Positions 54,428 through 63,490 of a DNA stretch of 64,000 bases are shown in pieces. This DNA comes from Aliitabrizicola sp031425325. Its GTDB lineage: Bacteria > Pseudomonadota > Alphaproteobacteria > Rhodobacterales > Rhodobacteraceae. Under the pieces are notes generated by a model. That model was not told the DNA's origin and searched no databases. It saw only the letters and a program-made list of their open reading frames with translations. Positions within the stretch are counted from its first letter, which is position 1; the number at the start of each line of letters is the position of its first letter. Where the stretch lies: positions 1 through 64,000 of the forward strand of contig JANPJD010000064.1 in assembly GCA_031425325.1 (NCBI GenBank), written 5' to 3'. The position numbers were made by a program, and so were the translations under genes.

Positions 54428-56496
54428 GGTGCGATCAGCCCGACCATCGCGGGTCGGGCATCGAGGCCGATTTCCTCATAGGACAGCACCGGCGCGGACA
54501 GCCCCTTGGCATCGAGCACCGTCCGCAGGAACCGGCGGCGCAACGTCGAGGTCACCAGCGCCGGAAAGACCCCCTGTTCGGTCACGCGCCCGATCTTGTC
54601 AGCGAGCGCGCTTGCCAGCCGGTTGAACTGATCCGGCGGCAGGGCCACGTCGCGCAGCCCGCGATCGCCGTCTATCTGGTGTGCAGCGAAGGCACGCTCC
54701 CACTCCGGCGCGAGCTGAATCAGCGGGATCGAGCCATCCGGCCGTTTCAGGGCCGCGACCAGCTGGAAACCAAGCCGCCTGCGGACATGCTCGGTGATCG
54801 CTTCGGGAGTGCCGAGGCCGCGCGCCTCGGCGATCGCCTCGAGGATGAGCGGCAGGTTGCGGATCGAGACGCGCTCGGCCAGCAGCAGGCGCAGGACAGC
54901 GATCAGAAGGTCGGTCGGCACCTTCTCGGGCACGAGGTCGTCGAGCAGACGCCGGTTCGCTTCGGCCCGCCGGGTGTCCGAGACGTTGACGAACTCGTCC
55001 AGCAGGCGGCGCAGGCCGCGCAGCGACAAGAGCCGGGCGAGGTTCGACTTGATCACCTCGAGCAGATGGGTGGCCAGGACCTCCGCCGGCGTGACGACAG
55101 TCAGCCCGGCGATCGCTGCAGACTCCTGGTGATCAGCGGCCACCCAGCGGGCCGGGGCGCCGTAGACGGGCTCGCGCACGTCCTGCCCATCCGGGGCCTC
55201 GATCCCTTCGGTCAGCAGGACCAAAACCCGGTCGGGCACCAGATGGTCGCGCGCGGCCTCGACCCCCTGCACCCGGATGCGGTAGGTGCCAAGCGGCAGC
55301 AACGGATCGTCGGTCAGCCGGATCTCGGGCAGCACAAGACCGAAGGTGAGCGCGATGTGCGAGCGCATGTTGGTGATCCGGGCATCGAGACCGGTCGCAG
55401 GATCAAGCACCATCGCCACGAGACCTTGCGAGAACTCGACATGGATCTCGTCGAAGTCGAGCACATCGCCCAGCAGCTTGCGCGGCGCGGCTTCTTCGGC
55501 CCTCGGCGGGGGCTTGCTGTCTTCCGCCAGCCGCCGCTGCGCGAAATAGGCCATTGCGCCCAGACCCGCCCCGGCGAGCATGAAGGGAACGAACGGCATG
55601 CCCGGCACCAGCGCGAACAGGGCCATCAGAAGCGCCACCGTCCCGAGCGCGCCAGGATAGCGCCCGAGTTGGCGGAAGAAGTCGAGATCCGCCGCGCCCT
55701 TATTGCCGCCGCGCGACAGAAGCAGCGCGGTCGCGACCGAGATGATGACGGCGGGGATCTGGCTCACGAGCCCGTCGCCTACCGTCAGGATCGCATAGGT
55801 CTCGAACGCCTCGCCTGCGGCCATCCCGTGAACGAAGATGCCCATGATCAGGCCGACGACGATGTTGAGAAGGGTGATGAGCAGTCCCGCGATCGCGTCG
55901 CCCTTCACGAACTTCGACGCGCCGTCGAGCGAGCCGAAGAAGTTTGTCTCGGCGAGTTCGGTCTCGCGCCGCGCCTTCGCCTCGGCGTGGCCGATCGCCC
56001 CGGCCGACATGTCGCTGTCGATGGCAAGCTGGCGTCCGGGCATGCCGTCGAGCGCGAAGCGCGCGCCGACTTCGGCCATCCGGCCCGCGCCTTTCGTGAT
56101 GACGACAAAGTTCACGATCATCAGCACGCAGAAGATGACGATGCCGAGGATCAGGCTGCCCCCCATGATGAAGTTCGCGAACCCCTCGATCACATGACCG
56201 GCCGCATCCGTTCCGGTATGTCCCTGCCCGATGATGAGCTTGGTCGACGAAATGTTGAGGGAAAGCCGCAGCAACAGACTTGCGAGCAGGATCGTTGGAA
56301 AGGCCGAGAAATCGAGCGGCCGTTCGATGAAAAGCGCGACGGTCAGCATCAGGATCGCAAGCGCGAAGGAGACGGCAAGCCCGAGGTCGAGAAGCCAGGC
56401 GGGCACCGGCAGGACCATCATGGCGATCACCGCCATCAGGGCGAGGGCCAGAAGGATGGTCGGCTGGAATAGCGTCCTGACCGTGAAGTCTGGCAT
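54424..56496 (-). CDS. flhA: Flagellar export protein FlhA
   Basis: A 690-residue export-gate protein. I chose the ATG at 56494-56496, which overlaps the sltF stop by one base; a GTG one codon earlier is an alternative. The N-terminal half has about eight helices with LDFSAFPTILLASLLLRLSLNISST and the FHIPEP-region residues NFVVITKGAGRMAEVGARFALDGMPG. The C-terminal half is the cytoplasmic docking domain for export chaperones. It forms the nonameric ring of the export gate. Confidence 0.95.
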   Translation of the reverse strand: MPDFTVRTLFQPTILLALALMAVIAMMVLPVPAWLLDLGLAVSFALAILMLTVALFIERPLDFSAFPTILLASLLLRLSLNISSTKLIIGQGHTGTDAAGHVIEGFANFIMGGSLILGIVIFCVLMIVNFVVITKGAGRMAEVGARFALDGMPGRQLAIDSDMSAGAIGHAEAKARRETELAETNFFGSLDGASKFVKGDAIAGLLITLLNIVVGLIMGIFVHGMAAGEAFETYAILTVGDGLVSQIPAVIISVATALLLSRGGNKGAADLDFFRQLGRYPGALGTVALLMALFALVPGMPFVPFMLAGAGLGAMAYFAQRRLAEDSKPPPRAEEAAPRKLLGDVLDFDEIHVEFSQGLVAMVLDPATGLDARITNMRSHIALTFGLVLPEIRLTDDPLLPLGTYRIRVQGVEAARDHLVPDRVLVLLTEGIEAPDGQDVREPVYGAPARWVAADHQESAAIAGLTVVTPAEVLATHLLEVIKSNLARLLSLRGLRRLLDEFVNVSDTRRAEANRRLLDDLVPEKVPTDLLIAVLRLLLAERVSIRNLPLILEAIAEARGLGTPEAITEHVRRRLGFQLVAALKRPDGSIPLIQLAPEWERAFAAHQIDGDRGLRDVALPPDQFNRLASALADKIGRVTEQGVFPALVTSTLRRRFLRTVLDAKGLSAPVLSYEEIGLDARPAMVGLIAP

Positions 56497-57188
56497 CACG
56501 ACCCGCCCCCGAACAGGCTTGGCCCGCCTGCCTGCCGCGGCACCAGAGAGCCCAGAGAGCCCGCGTCGCCCGCCTGGAGAAGCGGAAAGCCGTTCACCCG
56601 CAGGAAGGCATCCTCCATGCCCGGCAGCGCGCCCGTCAGGTCGGCATAGAGCGTCTCGAACCGGGCGCGATAGCGCTGCGCGTGCTCGGGCGTGCGGGAA
56701 TGGTAGGCGGCGGCGGCATCCGGCCAGGACCCGGTTTCATCATTCAGGCGGGCCAGGAAACGGGCGGCATGTAGTGCATTCGTGTCGGGGTCGAACATGG
56801 TGGCCAAGTCGGCGAAGGCATCGCCGTGCCAGCGCAGATTGATCTGGAAGCATCCGATGTCGATATTGGTTGCCCCGAGCGCCTGACGCTCGGCAACCGC
56901 CAGCTGGGCGTCGTGGCTGGTCTCGAACCACTGACCGTCACCGCCAAAGTTGGCGGTCCAGGGCCACGGTCGGTATTCGCCATCCTGAGTGCGCCCGGAC
57001 TCGGCAAGCGCGATCGTCCTCAAGACCGCGATCGGGACGCCGACCTCGCGCGAGGCGCGCAAGGCTGCCCGCTCGCACAGGTCGGCCTGGTCTCCCAAGG
57101 CCGAGGCGAGGCCCGGTGTTCTCAGGATCGCAATTCCCGCCACCACGGCAAGCGCGAGGATCAGAACGACTTGTCTCAAGGGTTTCAC
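56496..57188 (-). CDS. sltF: Flagellar lytic transglycosylase (SltF-like)
   Basis: A 230-residue periplasmic enzyme with a signal peptide (hydrophobic about 7-22). E63 in IALAESG is the likely catalytic acid, and DIGCFQINLRWHGDAF and ARFLARLNDETGSWPDAAAAYHS complete the domain. In Rhodobacter sphaeroides, SltF opens the peptidoglycan for the flagellar rod. Position between flhA and the motor genes supports the same role. It replaces the muramidase domain absent from alphaproteobacterial FlgJ. Confidence 0.88.
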   Translation of the reverse strand: MKPLRQVVLILALAVVAGIAILRTPGLASALGDQADLCERAALRASREVGVPIAVLRTIALAESGRTQDGEYRPWPWTANFGGDGQWFETSHDAQLAVAERQALGATNIDIGCFQINLRWHGDAFADLATMFDPDTNALHAARFLARLNDETGSWPDAAAAYHSRTPEHAQRYRARFETLYADLTGALPGMEDAFLRVNGFPLLQAGDAGSLGSLVPRQAGGPSLFGGGS

Positions 57189-57259
57189 CCACGTCCATCG
57201 CGGCGTTCACCGCTGCCCCGGCAAAGCTGCGCGAATAGTCTTGCGATTCGGTAACCCGA

Positions 57260-59443
57260 TCAGGGCTCGGGCGCGGCGACCTCGGCCAGAAGGCGGTCGA
57301 CGGCCTCGCGGGTGCGCGTGCTCTCGTCGAGGAGGGCGCGGCTGCCTGCGAGCGTGGCCTCGGCGCCGGGGAGGCCGGCGGTTACAGGCGCAAGGAGCGT
57401 CCAGACCGCCGGAGCCCTCGGGTCGGCTTCGCCTTGTGCGACCGACCAGTCGCCTGACTGCCAGCGGGCCGTCGCTGCGCCAGCCGGGTTCGCTGCCGCC
57501 TCGAAGGCCGTGGCAGCGGCCTGCAGGTCGTTGAGTTGCAGCAGCCCTGCTGCCCGCACCGCCTCGACCTGCGGCCCCGCGAGGCCCGCCAACTGCCGCA
57601 AGGCGGCCCGCGCGTCGCCACGGGCCAGTTCCGCTTGCGCGAGCAGAACCCGACCCTCTTCGGTTGCAGCAGGCACGGGCAGCCAACGAAGCGCTGCCTC
57701 GGCAAGACCGAGTCCGAGCAAGCGCTCTCCGATCCTTAGCGCGGTAGCAGGCCGGTCCGTCGGACGCGGCTCTTCCGGGGCGAGGACGGCGTGCAGAAGG
57801 ATCGCCGAGTCTGGCGCCAGGTCAGCGATGACTTGCCACATGTCCTGAACGCTTTCAGGATCGACCGCCCCTTCCGCCAAGGACAGGGCAGCGTCGACGT
57901 CATTGCTCGAAGCCCGCGCCAGCATTTCTGCCCGAAGCAGGGCGGGGACAAGGTCGGTGCCCTCGCGCTCGTGCCGATGGGCGGCGATCTCGGTGACGGT
58001 GGTCGCCTCGACAGGCTGACCAAGGGCGATGCGGGTGTCCACGAGCGCAATCACGGCTTCGGCCGCCTGGTCGCCTCCCTGCGCCGCGACCCCGGCGAAT
58101 TCTTTCGCCGCCGCCTCGACATTTCCGCGGCTTGCTTCGAGCCTTGCGTCGATGACACGTGCCCCTTCCCCGAGCGGACCTGGAGCCCGCCAGATCGCAT
58201 CGCGGATGGCCTGCGCCACGGGAACCTCTCCGGCCGCCAGCAGTCGTTCGGCAAGGCCAGGCCCGAGATGGCGGCGCAAGCCCACGGGCAGCGCCGAGAA
58301 CGCCGACCTGATGCCTTGGGCTGCCTCGTTGGTGAACGGTCCCGGCTCAGTCACGGTGAGAGCCGCCCAGAGCGCTGCCGCCCCGGGACAGGCGGACTGC
58401 CCGGCAAAGGGTCCGGCCGCGATCGGCCTCTCGCCGTCGACGGCCAGCGCGAGGGTGCGCCAGAGCTCCGCGTCGGGATGGTCGGGTGCCAGCGTTTCAA
58501 CTGCGTTGCGCGCCTCGGCGCCGAACCCGAAATGGAGCAGGAGCTGGACATACCCTGCCACCGAGGCGGGGTCCGGGCGGTCGAACTCTCCAAGAAGTCG
58601 GCCCCTCGCCTCGGCCACCTGCTCGACGAAGGGTCGCCCATCTCCCCATGACGCGACGTCGAGCGCCGCGTCGGGACGGCATTCTTCGCCGTTCAAGCCA
58701 AGGCCTTCGGGTTCGACATTTGCGGGATTGGCCCGCGCGCCTGGCCTGACTTCGACCCCCAGCGGATCGACGCCCAGCGAGTCCGCTGCAATTCTGGTGG
58801 CTGGATCGGGCGCTGGAAAGACCGGGTCCTCGACCTCGATCAGGCCCGCAGACGCCGCGCGCCCGAACTGCTGAAGAAGGTCCGCGCGGGTCTGCTCCAT
58901 CTCGGGGGTTGCGGTCGACGGAAAGAGGATTGTCGGATCGACCACCGCAGGGCGCTTGGGAAGCTCGACGATCTGGAGGGAAGCACGCGGGGCGGGACGC
59001 GCCCGCGGCCGCGGCGCCTCTGCTGTCGCGAGCGCCGGAAGCGAGGCTCCCCCCAGCGACAGCTCGAAGGACGACCCCTGCGGGGCCGGACCGCTTCGCA
59101 GGTCGATGACGACGATGTTCGGCCGGTAGGCGAAGGGTATGGCATGACAGTCGCATGCGAGGCCTAGGCGCAGCGTGCTGGTGCGGGGGTCGACCCAGAT
59201 CGCGGCAAGCCGGTCTCGCGGGATGATGTCGAACACCCCGGAGACGTCGAAACTCAGGTCAGGCGCATCCACGCGCAGTTCATAGCCGTCTACCGTGCGG
59301 CCAACCTGCCAGCCGACCGGACCATCGAACTCCATGACAAGGCGCGTGAAGTCGGAGTGCTCGCCCGATAGGACGCGCACGGTCTCGGCGCGAGCTGCCG
59401 TCGCAGACAGCGCGAAGACAAAGAGCAGGAACCGCAGGATCAT
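57260..59443 (-). CDS. Large periplasmic protein with AMIN-like and TPR-like regions in the motor operon
   Basis: A 727-residue protein from the ATG at 59441-59443, overlapping the motA stop by 4 bp. A signal peptide ends near ARAETV. Residues about 20-115 look like a beta-rich AMIN-type domain (RLVMEFDGPVGWQV and YRPNIVVIDLRSG). A low-complexity Pro/Ala linker follows, then from about 250 to 720 an Ala-rich helical repeat array resembling TPRs (EGRVLLAQAELARGDARAALRQL). I infer peptidoglycan binding and a scaffold role near the motor, perhaps comparable to MotC-like periplasmic proteins. No homologue is named with certainty. Confidence 0.72.
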   Translation of the reverse strand: MILRFLLFVFALSATAARAETVRVLSGEHSDFTRLVMEFDGPVGWQVGRTVDGYELRVDAPDLSFDVSGVFDIIPRDRLAAIWVDPRTSTLRLGLACDCHAIPFAYRPNIVVIDLRSGPAPQGSSFELSLGGASLPALATAEAPRPRARPAPRASLQIVELPKRPAVVDPTILFPSTATPEMEQTRADLLQQFGRAASAGLIEVEDPVFPAPDPATRIAADSLGVDPLGVEVRPGARANPANVEPEGLGLNGEECRPDAALDVASWGDGRPFVEQVAEARGRLLGEFDRPDPASVAGYVQLLLHFGFGAEARNAVETLAPDHPDAELWRTLALAVDGERPIAAGPFAGQSACPGAAALWAALTVTEPGPFTNEAAQGIRSAFSALPVGLRRHLGPGLAERLLAAGEVPVAQAIRDAIWRAPGPLGEGARVIDARLEASRGNVEAAAKEFAGVAAQGGDQAAEAVIALVDTRIALGQPVEATTVTEIAAHRHEREGTDLVPALLRAEMLARASSNDVDAALSLAEGAVDPESVQDMWQVIADLAPDSAILLHAVLAPEEPRPTDRPATALRIGERLLGLGLAEAALRWLPVPAATEEGRVLLAQAELARGDARAALRQLAGLAGPQVEAVRAAGLLQLNDLQAAATAFEAAANPAGAATARWQSGDWSVAQGEADPRAPAVWTLLAPVTAGLPGAEATLAGSRALLDESTRTREAVDRLLAEVAAPEP

Positions 59444-60309
59444 GCCGCCTCCTTCTTGAGCGCCCGAAGCGCCTCCTCGAGATCGCCAAACCCTGGCCGC
59501 ATGCCGTGAGGCGTGTTCTGACGACCGACCTCGATGCAGATATTGGGCGGATGGTTGTGAAGATTGGCCACCAGAACCTCGCGGATCAGCCTGTAGAAGT
59601 GGGAATCTTCCTCCACCACCGCCTTCACGCGGGTGGCGAACGGCCCGACCAGCCCGTAGGCAAGAAAGACGCCCAGAAACGTGCCGACGAGCGCGCCGCC
59701 GATCATCTTGCCGAGGATCTCGGGCGGTTGGTCGATCGAGCCCATCGTCTTGATCACCCCGAGGACCGCAGCGACGATCCCCAATGCCGGAAGCCCGTCG
59801 GCAACCGTCTGAAGCGCATGGCTGGAGTGGAGCGCATGGCTCATCTGCGTCTCCATCCGCTTGTCGAGCACCTCCTCGACCTGGTGCGGATCGTCGTAGT
59901 TCATCGAGGCGGCCCGAAGCGTGTCGCAGATCAGGTCGACCGCCTCGTGGTCCGCCCTGATCCTTGGATAGCGGGCAAAAAGGGATGAGGTCTGAGGAGC
60001 TTCGATGTGCTCCTCGAGGGCCACAGGGTTGGTCCTTGCGATGCGGATCAGTTCGAACAGAAGGCAGAGAAGATCGCGATAGTCGGCAGGCTTCCACTGC
60101 GGGCCCTTGAAGACCTTCTTCACGTCGCGCAGCGTCTGCTTGATGGCAGCAACGTCGTTGCCGAGCAGGAAAGCCCCGACGGCTGCGCCGCCGATCATGA
60201 TCATCTCGAAAGGCAGGGCCTTCAGGATAATCCCCATCTTGCCACCCGCGAGGATGTACCCGCCGAAGACCATCACGAAGATCACCGCGATCCCGACGAA
60301 CCCGATCAT
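59440..60309 (-). CDS. motA: Flagellar motor stator protein MotA
   Basis: A 289-residue membrane protein from the ATG at 60307-60309 (AGGAGC just upstream); a GTG six codons earlier is possible. Four membrane helices and the large cytoplasmic loop are typical. LPALGIVAAVLGVIKTMGSIDQPPEILGKMIGGALVGTFLGVFLAYG covers helices 3 and 4 with the conserved proline, and EVEEVLD-type charged residues (HQVEEVLDKRM) lie in the loop. With MotB it conducts ions to turn the flagellum. motB is not in the window. Confidence 0.94.
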   Translation of the reverse strand: MIGFVGIAVIFVMVFGGYILAGGKMGIILKALPFEMIMIGGAAVGAFLLGNDVAAIKQTLRDVKKVFKGPQWKPADYRDLLCLLFELIRIARTNPVALEEHIEAPQTSSLFARYPRIRADHEAVDLICDTLRAASMNYDDPHQVEEVLDKRMETQMSHALHSSHALQTVADGLPALGIVAAVLGVIKTMGSIDQPPEILGKMIGGALVGTFLGVFLAYGLVGPFATRVKAVVEEDSHFYRLIREVLVANLHNHPPNICIEVGRQNTPHGMRPGFGDLEEALRALKKEAA

Positions 60310-60366
60310 GACCGCTCCTGTTGCCACCCGTGCCGGAGGCTGTCAGACGCAGGTTAAGAAAGCCTG

Positions 60367-60921
60367 TCACTCCACTGGTGCAGCCGCGTTCCTCGCGGCG
60401 AGAATCACGCTGATCGCGTAGCCCTTGTCGGCGCTGAGGCCTGCGAGGATGGCGGCAGCTGCGTCTGGCTTCATGCGGCCCAGAAATCCGGCCGCGAAAT
60501 CGGGGGCCATCGCTTCGAACAGAGGGGCGGCATCGCGGGGGCGCATCCGCTCGTAGACCTGCGTCAGGGTGGCAAGGTCCGATTCGGCGGCACCATCGGC
60601 CATTGCGACGGTTGCCGACAGGCGCGCCTCGGCCTCCTCAAGCGCCGCAATGCGGCTTTCGATCGCCTGCTCGGCGAGGTCGAGCGCCGAGAGACGGTTA
60701 CCCAGCGCGGCCTCCTTGGCCTGCACCTCCGCCTCGCGCGCCAACAGCGCTTCGGCGAGCGCGAGCGGCGGTTCCGGGCAGACGAGAGGCTCGGTCCCGG
60801 CTTCGGGCGCGTTGGCGACGGCTGCCCCCACCCCGAGTCCGAGCCGGATCGCCCCGGAGGAGGCGAGAAGAAGTGCGATCAGCACAAGCGTTCCGCGCCC
60901 CGGCTGCCGCCGCACTGTCAT
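60367..60921 (-). CDS. MotE-like protein (MgtE N-terminal domain-like)
   Basis: A 184-residue protein with a signal or anchor segment (about 11-36), then a coiled-coil (about 50-105; EALLAREAEVQAKEAALGNRL). A C-terminal helical domain reads YERMRPRDAAPLFEAMAPDFAAGFLGRMKPDAAAAILAGL, which matches the MgtE_N-like fold of MotE. MotE is a periplasmic chaperone for the motor protein MotC in rhizobia. Here it lies between motA and fliL, which fits a motor-assembly role. It overlaps the preceding gene by 4 bp. Confidence 0.78.
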   Translation of the reverse strand: MTVRRQPGRGTLVLIALLLASSGAIRLGLGVGAAVANAPEAGTEPLVCPEPPLALAEALLAREAEVQAKEAALGNRLSALDLAEQAIESRIAALEEAEARLSATVAMADGAAESDLATLTQVYERMRPRDAAPLFEAMAPDFAAGFLGRMKPDAAAAILAGLSADKGYAISVILAARNAAAPVE

Positions 60922-61292
60922 TCGGCCGCCTCTGCCTCGCGCGGGCCACGCTTGCGGACAACCCGCATCCGTCGTTCGGACTCGAAGCCATCCGTTTCAG
61001 CCGGCTGGTCCGGCAGATCATGCAGGGACGCGAGTAAAAGCTCGAGCCTCGTCTGGGCCGCCTCGGCCCGCTGCGTCAGTTTCTCGAGACCGCTCGCCGA
61101 GCCAGAGGCAGCCCTCTGGGCCTTGTCTAGGGCCCGCGTCATGTCATCGACCTGCGCGGACAAAACGGCGATCGCCCCGCCCATACCCGATTCGAGCGTC
61201 TGGAACTTCTTCAGGCGGGCGGAGAGAACATAGCAGTAGGCTGCCGCCCCGAACGAGCCGGCTGCCAGCAGGATATTTGCGATCAGATCCAT
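60918..61292 (-). CDS. Small membrane-anchored coiled-coil protein (DUF6468-like) in flagellar operon
   Basis: A 124-residue protein from the ATG at 61290-61292, with GAGGGG ahead; a TTG one codon earlier is less likely. One N-terminal helix (about 4-24) is followed by a coiled-coil (about 30-90; GGAIAVLSAQVDDMTRALDKAQ) and a basic tail. I recall this form as the DUF6468 family of alphaproteobacterial flagellar clusters, function unknown. It overlaps the MotE-like gene by 4 bp and lies 9 bp after fliL. Confidence 0.7.
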   Translation of the reverse strand: MDLIANILLAAGSFGAAAYCYVLSARLKKFQTLESGMGGAIAVLSAQVDDMTRALDKAQRAASGSASGLEKLTQRAEAAQTRLELLLASLHDLPDQPAETDGFESERRMRVVRKRGPREAEAAE

Positions 61293-61301
61293 CAAGACCC
61301 C

Positions 61302-61772
61302 TCAATTCAACACGAACTCGGTGACGAGGAGGTCACGCACTCGCCCCTCGCCCGTCACGATCTGGATACGGCGCAGCATCTGCGCGCGAAGCTGAACCAG
61401 TGCCGCGGGATCCTCCAGTTGCGCCACATCGACGGCTCGCAGGTAGCCGTTCAGGACATCGATGATCCGAGGCTTCAGAAGGGCGACCTCGCCCTCATGT
61501 TCAGGGGTCACCTCGAGCGTGGCGGCGAAGCGAAGGTGCTGGCCGGACCCCCCCGGACCGAGCGAGATGATGAGCGGATCGACCGGCACGAAGGCGACGC
61601 CCGGCATGGGTGCGTCCGGGCCGTGGCTCGCAACGGGCAGGCCGAGCAGTCCCGAATAGGTTGCGAAAAACCCGCCGCCCGCCAGCAGGACCGATGCGCC
61701 CAGCGCGATCAGCATCGGCTTCGGTGATCTTTTCCGCGAACCGGGATCGGCCTGTTCCGCGACGTCGGTCAT
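61302..61772 (-). CDS. fliL: Flagellar basal body protein FliL
   Basis: A 156-residue inner-membrane protein. A short cytoplasmic N-terminus with basic residues (SRKRSPKP) leads to one helix at about 20-40, then a linker and periplasmic domain with FVPVDPLIISLGPGG, RFAATLEV and the end IQIVTGEGRVRDLLVTEFVLN, typical of FliL. It rings the MotAB stator and stabilises torque. It is the first gene of the minus-strand flagellar operon and is divergent from fliF. Confidence 0.92.
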   Translation of the reverse strand: MTDVAEQADPGSRKRSPKPMLIALGASVLLAGGGFFATYSGLLGLPVASHGPDAPMPGVAFVPVDPLIISLGPGGSGQHLRFAATLEVTPEHEGEVALLKPRIIDVLNGYLRAVDVAQLEDPAALVQLRAQMLRRIQIVTGEGRVRDLLVTEFVLN

Positions 61773-61815
61773 CTTTGCCTCCTTCTGGTGCAGGATCGAT
61801 ATAGCGGGAAGGACA

Positions 61816-61830
61816 CTAACCGATTGTTAA
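61816..61830. promoter_or_regulatory. CtrA-like binding site between fliL and fliF
   Basis: The sequence CTAACCGATTGTTAA has two half-sites, CTAA and TTAA, separated by 7 bp. This matches the CtrA consensus TTAA-N7-TTAA at seven of eight positions, and the CC after the first half also fits the extended consensus. It lies 44 bp before the fliL start and 59 bp before the fliF start, in the divergent promoter region. CtrA controls flagellar class II genes in many alphaproteobacteria. Confidence 0.65.
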
Positions 61831-61888
61831 GCCAGATCACCCAATGTCCGGGGGCAGCAGGCAGAACGCCTTGGGATCGGAGAGACGC

Positions 61889-63490
61889 GTGCAGAACTTC
61901 CTTTCGGTCTGGTCATCCCTTGATTTGCGCCACCGCATCGTCATCGGCGTCGCCACGGTCGCGATGTTCCTCGCGATCATTGCCCTGTCGCGAATGGCGA
62001 CGGCACCCGGCCTGTCGCTCCTCTACTCGGGTCTCGACGCGGCCGCCGCAGGAGAGGTGGTGGCGGCGCTCGAACAGCGCGGCATCGCGCATGAGGTGCG
62101 CGGCGGCGCGATCTTTGTCGACAGCAATCAGCGCGACAGCCTTCGCCTGACGCTCGCGGCAGAAGGGCTGCCTGCGGCGGGAGGCGGAGGGTACGAGTTG
62201 CTCGACGGCCTGTCAGGGTTCGGCACGACCTCACAGATGTTCGACGCCGCCTACTGGCGCGCCAAGGAAGGTGAACTGGCCCGCACCATCCTCGCGATGC
62301 CGGGCATCGGGGCGGCGCGGGTACACATATCGCGCGCCGATCCCCAGCCCTTCCGCGCGCCCGAGCGTCAGACGGCGAGCGTGACGATCACGACGGCGGC
62401 CGGAAGCGTCGGGGCGGCCCAGGCAAAGGCGTTGCGGCATCTCGTGGCGGCAGCGATCGCCGGCATGACACCGGCCGACGTCGCCGTGATCGACAGCGCC
62501 GGCGGCCTCGTCGACGACCAGGAGGCGGCCGCAACCCCGGCGATTGCCGCCCAGTCGCGCAGCGCGGAACTTAAGCGCAACGTGGAACGGTTGCTCGAAG
62601 CCCGCGTCGGGCCGAACAATGCGGTCGTCGAGGTCTCGGTCGACGTCATTTCCGAGACTTCCACGATCACCGAGCGTCAGTTCGATCCCGAGGGGCGGGT
62701 CGCAATCTCGACCGAGACGGAGGACACGTCCGAATCGTCCAGCGAAGCGGCGGACCAGGTGACGGTCGCCTCCAACCTCCCCGAGGGCGACGCGGGGGCG
62801 GGGGCGCCGTCGCAAAGCAGCAGCACCGGCACGCGAGAGCGCGTGAACTTCGAAGTCTCCGAGACCAAGCGCGAGACGGTGCGTGTGCCCGGCGACATCC
62901 GCAGGCTGAGCGTCGCCGTGCTCGTGGGCACGGTTCCGGTCGTTGCCGAAGACGGGACCGTGACGCAAGCTGCCCGCCCTCCCGAAGAACTCGAGGTGCT
63001 GCGAGAGCTTGTGGCGTCGACCGTGGGTTACGACGAGGCGCGCGGCGACACCATCACGCTTCGCTCGCTCGAGTTCCGTCCGCTGGCGACCGAAGGCACC
63101 CTTGCCGAGGCGGGGATGCTTGCCGGGCTCGACACGATGTCGCTGATCCAGCTTGCCGTGCTGGCCGTGGTCATCCTCGTTCTGGGGCTGTTCGTGCTGC
63201 GCCCGATGCTTCTGTCACAGCGCCGGGGCACACCGGCAGAGGCCCTGGCGCTGTCGGCTTCCTTTTCGGGTGCCGGAACCGGTCCGACCCCCGGCCGAGA
63301 GGCGACACGGGCACTCGACGGCGAGATCGACGATGGCCGCCCTCTGCCGCCATTGCCCGTCGTCTCGCGCGAGGACGGTGACCTTCCGGCTGATCCCGTG
63401 GCGCGCCTGCGTCGGCTGATCGAGGTCCGTCAGGCCGAGTCGGTCGAGATTCTGCGGGGCTGGATGGAAGAGCGCGAGGAGCGGACCTGA
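61889..63490 (+). CDS. fliF: Flagellar MS-ring protein FliF
   Basis: A 533-residue ring protein. I chose GTG 61889 (VQNFLSVWSSLD) because GGAGAG lies five bases before it; an ATG at 61844 would add 15 residues. Helix 1 is at about 18-37. The ring-building motif region includes LLYSGLDAAAAGEVVAALEQRGI and AYWRAKEGELARTILAMPGI. Helix 2 (SLIQLAVLAVVILVLGLFVL) lies near the C-terminus, followed by a FliG-binding tail (RLRRLIEVRQAESVEILRGWM). It seeds the basal body. Confidence 0.94.
   Translation: MQNFLSVWSSLDLRHRIVIGVATVAMFLAIIALSRMATAPGLSLLYSGLDAAAAGEVVAALEQRGIAHEVRGGAIFVDSNQRDSLRLTLAAEGLPAAGGGGYELLDGLSGFGTTSQMFDAAYWRAKEGELARTILAMPGIGAARVHISRADPQPFRAPERQTASVTITTAAGSVGAAQAKALRHLVAAAIAGMTPADVAVIDSAGGLVDDQEAAATPAIAAQSRSAELKRNVERLLEARVGPNNAVVEVSVDVISETSTITERQFDPEGRVAISTETEDTSESSSEAADQVTVASNLPEGDAGAGAPSQSSSTGTRERVNFEVSETKRETVRVPGDIRRLSVAVLVGTVPVVAEDGTVTQAARPPEELEVLRELVASTVGYDEARGDTITLRSLEFRPLATEGTLAEAGMLAGLDTMSLIQLAVLAVVILVLGLFVLRPMLLSQRRGTPAEALALSASFSGAGTGPTPGREATRALDGEIDDGRPLPPLPVVSREDGDLPADPVARLRRLIEVRQAESVEILRGWMEEREERT

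Noticed and set aside
54679..56472. A 597-residue open frame on the plus strand
   Set aside because: It is antisense to flhA. Its composition (His, Asp, Gln, Arg-rich) is typical of a mirror frame.
59444..60370. Upstream extension of the 727-residue gene into one 1036-residue reading frame
   Set aside because: The extension runs through motA in another frame, and its translation is low-complexity Arg/Pro/Gly-rich. A signal peptide and ATGA overlap mark the true start at 59443.
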